Below are positions 38,251 to 42,827 of a DNA stretch of 42,827 nucleotides, one piece after another. A model generated the notes under the pieces. That model did no database searches and was not told the DNA's origin. It was given only the letters and a program-made list of their open reading frames with translations. The number at the start of each line of letters is the position of its first letter. Positions within the stretch are counted from its first letter, which is position 1. The stretch is from CAZCTC01 sp964501335 (GTDB lineage Bacteria > Chloroflexota > Anaerolineae > B4-G1 > SLSP01). Position numbers and translations under genes: made by a program. The stretch covers positions 1-42,827 of the forward strand of contig CAZCTC010000065.1 of NCBI GenBank assembly GCA_964501335.1, in the 5' to 3' direction.

Positions 38251-38505
38251 CTAAAACAGCTTCATCTGCTGCACTTCTTCAGCCAGGTGGATCTTCTCCA
38301 CCCGGATCCCGTTTTGCCGGGCATATTCTTCCACCCAGGACTCGGCCAGCTCGCGGGTGTTCTCAATGGCCTGTTTCCGTCCGGCGCCGTGGTTCCTGCC
38401 ATGACAGACACAGGTACACTTGTCGTCCTGGGCGTCGTAGCATTTGACGTCACAGCGTTGCACGCACTTGCCCTCAGCGTTGAACACGGCGATTAAGGTA
38501 GTCAT
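38251..38505 (-). CDS. 84-residue Cys-rich protein of a widespread mobile-element family
   Basis: The N-terminal half holds a compact Cys/His cluster: CVQRCDVKCYDAQDDKCTC, then VCHGRNHGAG, likely a zinc or metal site. A helical part follows (ENTRELAESWVEEYARQNGI). I recall similar short proteins (CYDA....C.C.CxGxNHG) as uncharacterised genes in actinobacterial, cyanobacterial and Chloroflexota mobile elements. The ATG at 38505 lies two bases beyond the end of palindromic repeat copy B, so the GGGGAGGATG ribosome site is supplied by the repeat itself. Confidence 0.68.
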   Translation of the reverse strand: MTTLIAVFNAEGKCVQRCDVKCYDAQDDKCTCVCHGRNHGAGRKQAIENTRELAESWVEEYARQNGIRVEKIHLAEEVQQMKLF

Positions 38506-38507
38506 CT

Positions 38508-38696
38508 GGCCCTCATCCTCCCCCTGACCCCCTCCTTCCCCCAATGAACAAATTGGATAAGCGTCTGGTTCCCGATCGGCGACTGCTCTGTGGGGGAAGG
38601 AGGGGAAACTTGCAGCGGCGTTTGTCGACCGGCTCCCCCTGCCTCTCCCATCTGCGTCTTTGGGAGAGGCAGGGGGGCGGGGGGATGGTGAGGGCC
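38508..38696. repeat. MITE-like palindromic dispersed repeat, copy B
   Basis: 189-bp relative of 3502-3740 with ends GGCCCTCATCC and GGATGGTGAGGGCC. Shared internal blocks include CCTTCCCCCAATGAACAA and TGTGGGGGAAGG. An extra inner hairpin, CTGCCTCTCCCA against TGGGAGAGGCAG, is present. It separates the Cys-rich gene from the upstream operon genes and lies within the element, so the repeat inserted after the element or was carried with it. Confidence 0.75.
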
Positions 38697-38707
38697 TGCA
38701 CCGGCAT

Positions 38708-39043
38708 TCATTCCTCACTCCCCTGTTGTCTGGCTTTCTCTTCCAGATACTTGGACACGGCCCGATCTAACTCATCCTTTCCGATATCACTGCTGAAATA
38801 CCATTCCATCGCGTGCCAGACCGCCGCCAATCCTTTCAAGCCGATCAAACTGCGTTCCAGATCCCAGATCGCCTGAGAGAGGCGCTTCGCCTCCGCCATG
38901 ACCGCCCGGGTATCCTCGGCCGCTTCGAGGAAGCCTTCTTCTTCCAGGCAATCCGCCATGCCCCCGATGTCGTCGGCCCGGCGCAGTAATTCGCCTTCCC
39001 GATCGGGGGCGTAACACAGATAAGAGAAACTTCCGCCGCTCAT
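38708..39043 (-). CDS. 111-residue hypothetical protein (MSGGSF family)
   Basis: Begins MSGGSFSYLCYAPDREGELL; the rest is predicted helical (DDIGGMADCLEEEGFLEAAE and EDTRAVMAEAKRLSQAIWDL). Similar MSGGSF-YLCY starts recur in short uncharacterised phage and mobile-element proteins. The start overlaps the stop of the preceding gene as ATGA, which sets the start codon. Probably a soluble helical protein; function unknown. Confidence 0.6.
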   Translation of the reverse strand: MSGGSFSYLCYAPDREGELLRRADDIGGMADCLEEEGFLEAAEDTRAVMAEAKRLSQAIWDLERSLIGLKGLAAVWHAMEWYFSSDIGKDELDRAVSKYLEEKARQQGSEE

Positions 39044-39948
39044 TCCGGGCTCCTTTCGGTGGTGGTAGGTGGTGTGGGTGGTATACGGGAAGCCATACCA
39101 CCACCGACCACCGCCCCAGGGTGGGGGAGGTACTGACAAAGGAACTTGCGACCGGTCAAAGAGAGCTTGTATCCGGCATTGGCTCCGCTGCCTTTCGGCA
39201 ACAAAAGCCCCCCCGCGATCATCTCATCCTGCAAAACAGTGAACTGATCGGGGGAAAAGACCTTATGCGGGGCCGTAGTCCATTCCCGCCGGGAAAACGG
39301 TCGCCGCTCCATGAGCAGCCCCCAGGCCAGGGCGCGCAGTTGATCTTCATCCGCCGTGATATCGTCATAGGTGATCCGCTCGACGTTTCCTTGAGCATCC
39401 TTGTGCAGGGTCTCCACCGTCACGCGCTGGGGCTCTGCTTTGCCGATCTTCCCATCGCCGTCGAGGTCGGTATTGGTCCACCGCTCGACCTTGCGCAGGA
39501 GATCCACGAGATCGACCAGCCGCCAGGCCCAGACGGCGGCCGTGGCCACGACAGCGGAGACGGCCGGCACCGTCCAGGGCCAGGACCAGGCCAGGGTGGG
39601 AATGGCGACCAGTACACCGGCCATCGCACCGCTGGCGAGGGATTGATACAACGGAACGATCACATCGCCGGCGACGGTGGGCGTGCGGGCCGGCTGCTGG
39701 AAGTAGGCTTCGGTCCACTGCTCGGGGATCATTGCGCCGGCGACGGCCCCCACTCCGGGAACTGGACGATAAGCGGTGCGCTGATCGATACCGTCCGGCC
39801 GGCGGTGCATGGCAGGTCGCGGTATACCAAGGGCCTGGGCCAACAGGTCCATCTTCTTAGGATCGGCGCCGTTCAGCAGGGTCTCTTCAGGGATGACACG
39901 CACAGGACCGCCGCAGTGAGGGCAGGCAAAGGTGTTATCGTTTTCCAT
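39040..39948 (-). CDS. Zinc-ribbon/membrane/winged-helix-like protein
   Basis: 302-residue protein with an unusual domain order. An N-terminal CPHCGG zinc knuckle (about 9-14) is followed by a linker to about 105, two hydrophobic helices at about 105-150 (AGVLVAIPTLAWSWPWTVPA, then SAVVATAAVWAWRLVDLV), an EF-hand-like loop DLDGDGKIG at about 162-170, and a C-terminal helical/winged-helix-like domain (about 205-285; DEDQLRALAWGLLMERRPFS). The CPHC pair alone cannot hold zinc, so a dimer or second pair elsewhere is needed. GGAAGG precedes the ATG. It may connect the membrane to DNA or calcium signals; that is inference. Confidence 0.55.
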   Translation of the reverse strand: MENDNTFACPHCGGPVRVIPEETLLNGADPKKMDLLAQALGIPRPAMHRRPDGIDQRTAYRPVPGVGAVAGAMIPEQWTEAYFQQPARTPTVAGDVIVPLYQSLASGAMAGVLVAIPTLAWSWPWTVPAVSAVVATAAVWAWRLVDLVDLLRKVERWTNTDLDGDGKIGKAEPQRVTVETLHKDAQGNVERITYDDITADEDQLRALAWGLLMERRPFSRREWTTAPHKVFSPDQFTVLQDEMIAGGLLLPKGSGANAGYKLSLTGRKFLCQYLPHPGAVVGGGMASRIPPTPPTTTERSPE

Positions 39949-40144
39949 TTTTCACCTTCCGCTGGTACGCTTCCAGGATCTTGATGATGAGGGACCAGAG
40001 CACAGTCATGGTGATTACGGTCGCGGCAATGGCAATCAGACTGTCGTGAGTGACCCACCGCCAGAACATGAACAGCCCAAAGTGCAACGCCACAATCCAG
40101 GCCAGCACGTTTGCCACGAAGACGTAGGTTTCAAGCTCGTCCAT
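39935..40144 (-). CDS. 69-residue two-helix membrane protein
   Basis: Begins MDELETYVFVANVLAWIVAL; helices at about 9-28 and 36-58 (LIAIAATVITMTVLWSLIIK) and a basic C-terminus (YQRKVKNGKR). AAGGGATG stands before the ATG. Overlaps both neighbours by 14 bases, so it is embedded in the operon. Family unknown. Confidence 0.58.
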   Translation of the reverse strand: MDELETYVFVANVLAWIVALHFGLFMFWRWVTHDSLIAIAATVITMTVLWSLIIKILEAYQRKVKNGKR

Positions 40145-40475
40145 ACTTCATCCCTTCCAGGCAGGAGTCGCAGATCCCCGACTTGGAAATCTCGAAGGCT
40201 TCTTCCCCGTCGTGGAACTCGTAGCACTCCGGGCAGATCCCGTGCTGGCGGGCGTGCCACTCGCAGTAATGAGCCGTCGTCCCATCGAGGCGTCGGCAGG
40301 GGAAACCGACGTAGAAGCAAAAGGGTTCGTCACACACGGGGATAGCTTCATGGGGCTGAGTTACAACCCGGTACTGATCGTCAGGACCGACCTGCCGGGT
40401 CAGCAAACGCCAGGCTGTCCGCAGATGGCCGGGCCAGTCGCCGAAACGCAGTGCATCACAAAGCAAATCTAACAT
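40131..40475 (-). CDS. 114-residue Cys-rich zinc-binding-like protein
   Basis: Start at 40475 (MLDLLCDALRFGDWPGHLRT) follows AGGGGG. The second half holds CDEPFC, CRR, HYCEWHARQHGICPEC and ICDSCLEG, enough Cys/His for two or three zinc sites. No membrane segment. It is the first gene of the long operon after the operator-like region at 40513-40557, so it should be the most tightly controlled. Probably nucleic-acid or protein binding. Confidence 0.6.
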   Translation of the reverse strand: MLDLLCDALRFGDWPGHLRTAWRLLTRQVGPDDQYRVVTQPHEAIPVCDEPFCFYVGFPCRRLDGTTAHYCEWHARQHGICPECYEFHDGEEAFEISKSGICDSCLEGMKYGRA

Positions 40476-40512
40476 GGTAACCCCCTGGAGGCACGGCAAT
40501 AAAAAATGAAAG

Positions 40513-40557
40513 TTGATACAAAAGGACATTCAGCATGGTATAATAAGGAATGCTGAA
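40513..40557. promoter_or_regulatory. TATAAT box inside an 8-bp inverted repeat
   Basis: TTCAGCAT (40529-40536) and ATGCTGAA (40550-40557) flank GGTATAATAAGGA, placing a consensus -10 box (40539-40544, plus-strand sense) between operator half-sites. A TTGATA at 40513-40518 is a possible -35, but the 20-base spacing is long. The same region must hold the minus-strand promoter of the element operon. The adjacent RHH gene product is the likely repressor. Confidence 0.55.
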
Positions 40558-40576
40558 GCCGACCCGCTTTAGTGGC

Positions 40577-40607
40577 GCGCCTGACCTGCTAGACTCAGGT
40601 CAGGCGC
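40577..40607. other. 11-bp GC-rich hairpin
   Basis: GCGCCTGACCT pairs with AGGTCAGGCGC around a nine-base loop. On the plus strand it is followed by AAATTATTTGT. It lies between the RHH gene and the operator region. It could end a short plus-strand transcript or act on the RHH mRNA. Confidence 0.6.
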
Positions 40608-40610
40608 AAA

Positions 40611-40823
40611 TTATTTGTCAGTCTGATTCGTAGGTTGGGCATTGGGAACCTGCGCGGGGTTGTTATAACGATCGCGGAGCATTGATCGCACAATAGACGA
40701 AACCGTGTCACCGTTTTGATCTGCTTCTTGCTGTAATCGTTGGTAGATTTCGGGCTTGACAAAGACCTGAAGCAAAGATCGGGGGCTACGACCACTCTTC
40801 GTTGTCTTTTTCTGGTCATTCAT
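40611..40823 (-). CDS. Ribbon-helix-helix (Arc/CopG-like) regulator
   Basis: 70-residue DNA-binding protein; start at 40823 (MNDQKKTTKSG) fixed by AGGAGGG. The RHH core is LLQVFVKPEIYQRLQQEADQ followed by NGDTVSSIVRSMLRDRY: a short strand and two helices with the turn Gly/Asn. The tail is polar (NPAQVPNAQPTNQTDK). Such proteins bind inverted repeats as dimers of dimers. The operator-like repeat 55-80 bases downstream, in front of the first operon gene, suggests control of element gene expression or copy number. Confidence 0.78.
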   Translation of the reverse strand: MNDQKKTTKSGRSPRSLLQVFVKPEIYQRLQQEADQNGDTVSSIVRSMLRDRYNNPAQVPNAQPTNQTDK

Positions 40824-40908
40824 GGCACCCTCCTGGATAATTTTGAGAATGAACATATATTACACCCATTCCGCTAACATGTCAACACTTTGGACGAAAA
40901 GACAATAA

Positions 40909-40939
40909 AAAAACAAGCCTTAGTTTAAGGCTTGTTTTT
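40909..40939. terminator. Bidirectional rho-independent terminator
   Basis: AAAAACAAGCCTTA and TAAGGCTTGTTTTT form a 14-bp stem with the loop GTT. Runs of A before and T after make it work in both directions. It ends transcription of the double-HTH gene at 40966 and insulates the RHH gene. Confidence 0.9.
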
Positions 40940-40965
40940 CTTTGCTCTTAACATACCAACTTAAA

Positions 40966-41640
40966 TCATTTATCTTCTTGATGCCATAACCGGGATGCCC
41001 GTTTCAGTATCCACGCTGCTTCACGAGGAGAGCGATATTTCAATATTTCATTATAAATCTTTGCAGCCCTTGCCACGGACCATTCATCGGATGTTACATA
41101 CTTTTCCTGTTTTTCAATAACAGTTACGATTCCCTTTTGAGCCCACTTTGATAAAGTTGAGGTATTCACCCCATATTTTTCTGCCGCCTCAGAAAGCCTT
41201 ATCGATCGACCAACCAGCTCTGGATCTGCAACTGGATTGAAATCAATTAAATATACATCATCGTATTCTGGGGCCGGTTGATCGATCACTTCGTTAACGA
41301 TAGAAAAGGCTTTTCTAGGGCTACAATTACATTTAAATTTAACATAATTGAATAAGCCCGCTACCACAGCCAGGGAAGATTCTTCAATAACGGTATGACG
41401 AGGGCCCCGAACAACCGAGGTAACCAACTCACGATCAACCCAATGAGAAAGTGTCGCCGTAGAAACATTGTATCTTTCGGCGGCATCCTTCATTCGGATT
41501 AGCTTTCCTTTTGCACCTTCGGCAGGAGTAAAAGCATAACTGTGGATGTAACAACCATCGCCGGGGCGTTGTCGCAAATCCACGGTGAGCAACCCGCCAT
41601 CCATGTAAACAAACCCGTCATTGGTACATTCTACAGCCAT
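40966..41640 (-). CDS. Duplicated helix-turn-helix DNA-binding protein (MerR/excisionase-like domains)
   Basis: 224-residue protein with two equivalent HTH units: KLIRMKDAAERYNVSTATLS followed by HWVDRELV (about 46-73), and RSIRLSEAAEKYGVNTSTLS followed by KWAQKGIV (about 145-172). Each is followed by a similar segment (ESSLAVVAGLFNYVKF and DEWSVARAAKIYNEIL). This internal duplication gives one chain the shape of a dimer, typical of excisionase-like or MerR-type binding to direct repeats. GGAG lies before the ATG. It is the gene closest to the tRNA junction, a usual place for an excisionase or element master regulator. Confidence 0.72.
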   Translation of the reverse strand: MAVECTNDGFVYMDGGLLTVDLRQRPGDGCYIHSYAFTPAEGAKGKLIRMKDAAERYNVSTATLSHWVDRELVTSVVRGPRHTVIEESSLAVVAGLFNYVKFKCNCSPRKAFSIVNEVIDQPAPEYDDVYLIDFNPVADPELVGRSIRLSEAAEKYGVNTSTLSKWAQKGIVTVIEKQEKYVTSDEWSVARAAKIYNEILKYRSPREAAWILKRASRLWHQEDK

Positions 41641-41767
41641 GAGGATACTCCGGGGGAACTGCGGACTTTACGTAAACTTGTTTCACGTTTCATTTTTGAT
41701 CCGCTTCTTGGGGATAACTAAAAACAAAAAACTGGTCTTAATGCTGCTGGAAGCTCTTTGAAGAGCT

Positions 41768-41811
41768 GCCCCGTGTAAGAGAGGCGCTCTAACCGACTGA
41801 GCTAACCGCCC
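41768..41811 (-). tRNA. 5' half of tRNA-Val(UAC), truncated after the anticodon arm
   Basis: Read on the minus strand, GGGCGGTTAGCTCAGTCGG begins the acceptor and D-arms, followed by GTTAGAGCGCCTCT and the anticodon loop CTTACAC (anticodon at 41775-41777). The D-stem GCTC/GAGC pairs perfectly. After GGGGC the normal variable loop, T-arm and ACCGCCC acceptor strand are missing; instead AGCTC-TTCAAA-GAGCT makes a T-arm-like hairpin. It is therefore a fragment, probably an attachment-site remnant at the edge of the integrated element. Confidence 0.75.
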
Positions 41812-41916
41812 ATTTCCAGGGACAATGCCGATTGTATCATTATTCAGGTATTAAGCAAGTCAAAATCGGGCCAGAAAAAGTCCGGAAGTTTTGCCGCGGT
41901 CTCGATTTTTATGTTT

Positions 41917-42456
41917 CTAATCATGGTGTATTCTCTGTTCAGCCCCTTTCAGGTCACGTTCTATATCCGACGCCAAATCGTGATCGAATTCTTCCGGTGA
42001 AAGATAATCGATTCTCCTGCCCCTCCAAAAATTGAGGCGGTATAAGATTTCGGAAAACAGGAAAACGATAAAAAAGCAAAAAAATGAAATCACCGATAAA
42101 AAGTCCATGAATAGAAAAGCTTTACGAAAAACAAAATCGGCATCAAATGCAGGACCAGCTATCCATGCAAGAAAAAACATGCCATTAAATACTACCCAAG
42201 AAAGTCCTCCCAATCCTCCAAAGATAGGAAATAAGAGTTCATTATCACGAAGATAGGGATAAAACTTAAAAATTCTTCCACACAATACAAGTACCATCAT
42301 CACTAAACCCGTGGCCTGCCAGGGGTATTTAAAATCATGCCAGAAAAATCCCCAAAAATTATCTCCGTAAAAGGGATCCAGCATTAAGATTTTCAACCAT
42401 AGCGTCAAAACCCAGACCAATAAAATGCCCAACAGAAAAAAGTGGATTTTCTTCAT
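41917..42456 (-). CDS. Uncharacterised membrane protein outside the element
   Basis: 179-residue polytopic protein with hydrophobic stretches at about 5-27 (FFLLGILLVWVLTLWLKILM), 47-63, 75-100 and 110-145 (FLSVISFFCFFIVFLFSEIL), then a charged soluble tail (DYLSPEEFDHDLASDIERDL). No family is recognised. The AT-rich composition differs from the element genes. It lies on the far side of the tRNA fragment and so probably belongs to the chromosome. Confidence 0.6.
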   Translation of the reverse strand: MKKIHFFLLGILLVWVLTLWLKILMLDPFYGDNFWGFFWHDFKYPWQATGLVMMVLVLCGRIFKFYPYLRDNELLFPIFGGLGGLSWVVFNGMFFLAWIAGPAFDADFVFRKAFLFMDFLSVISFFCFFIVFLFSEILYRLNFWRGRRIDYLSPEEFDHDLASDIERDLKGAEQRIHHD

Positions 42457-42827
42457 TTTTTCATTATCCTGTATAGTACCCCCTCACTGAAAACGCAGGA
42501 ATTATCCCCGGAAAGCCCCATCAGGCAACTTAAAACGCGATACCGGTTCGACTTCAGCCTTTTAACGTCCCGCACAGGGCATTTTCCCTATAAGAACCGC
42601 CGCACTGGATGGGAAAAGAGAGCTTTTGTCGTAAAATTTTTCATGCGTGTTATTATAATAGCGGTCTGTGCAGGGCTGGTTCCCGCAACTAAGCCCGGCG
42701 TCATAGCGTCGTAACGAACCGACCGGCGGCATAGCTACCCCCGATCCTAACGTGAAAACGAGTGATGGCGAAGCTCCGGCCGACCCATCGCTGCGTCCGG
42801 TGAGCGATGAGCACAGCAAACGACAAA
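42457..42827. other. Right-end intergenic region
   Basis: I see no supportable gene in this 371-base stretch. The segment from about 42675 has the look of a decayed interspersed repeat (GTGATGGCGAAGCTCCGGCC, then CATCGCTGCGTCCGGTGAGC), but no second copy lies in the window. Confidence 0.4.

Noticed and set aside
17459..41640. Interpretation as an ordinary tailed prophage
   Set aside because: No terminase, portal, capsid, tail or lysis genes are visible over 24 kb.
42562..42819. Minus-strand 85-codon frame at the right end
   Set aside because: No ribosome site or domain; the sequence looks like a decayed noncoding repeat.

Overview
The window looks like a piece of a Chloroflexota (Anaerolineae-like) chromosome carrying a defence island on the left and an integrated, apparently self-transmissible element on the right. 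The taxonomic hint is indirect: high-GC genes, strong GGAGG-type ribosome sites, and a secreted protein with the linker 'LYLPIVAK', a form common in Chloroflexota exoproteins. No ribosomal or marker gene is present, so this assignment is inference.

Left part (0.5-17.5 kb, mostly + strand) is defence-like. A complete type I restriction-modification operon (hsdM, hsdS, then hsdR) is interrupted by a palindromic dispersed repeat and two membrane-protein genes. Next comes a leucine-rich-repeat Roc-COR (ROCO) GTPase with a small all-helical C-terminal tail, then a membrane protein and a convergent tyrosine recombinase. Beyond the recombinase, two ~81-bp direct repeats flank a tiny membrane protein. 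They are followed by two paralogous proteins resembling GNAT acyltransferases that have lost the acetyl-CoA loop, and by an NB-ARC/TPR STAND ATPase with an Asn/Gly-rich N-terminus.

Right part (17.5-41.6 kb, entirely - strand, many ATGA/GTGA stop-start overlaps) reads as one long mobile-element programme. In transcription order it has: a double-HTH regulator; a ribbon-helix-helix regulator with an operator-like region; small membrane and Cys-rich proteins; a tandemly duplicated two-gene cassette (SH3-like protein plus degenerate P-loop ATPase); a ParM-like actin with a candidate ParR; a primase-polymerase/D5 helicase; a GT87 glycosyltransferase; a winged-helix regulator; an O-antigen-ligase-like protein; a GT39-type glycosyltransferase; a soluble FtsK-type DNA translocase; and an envelope module (four tiny membrane proteins, a CAP-domain exoprotein, a 907-aa M23-like/VirB6-like protein, zinc ribbons and a 33-aa basic peptide). 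FtsK plus prim-pol replication plus tRNA association recalls actinomycete AICEs, which transfer double-stranded DNA, but the envelope and ATPase modules are not ones I recognise.

Three noncoding blocks in the element stand out as candidate cis sites: a perfect 22-bp inverted repeat between the ParR candidate and the primase (34200-34245), two 108-110-bp direct repeats downstream of the primase (31582-31814), and nested GTGGCC inverted repeats downstream of ftsK (24944-25118). At 41.8 kb, just outside the element, lies the 5' half of a tRNA-Val(UAC) gene that stops after the anticodon arm and probably marks a junction. The last kilobase holds one membrane-protein gene and non-coding sequence.
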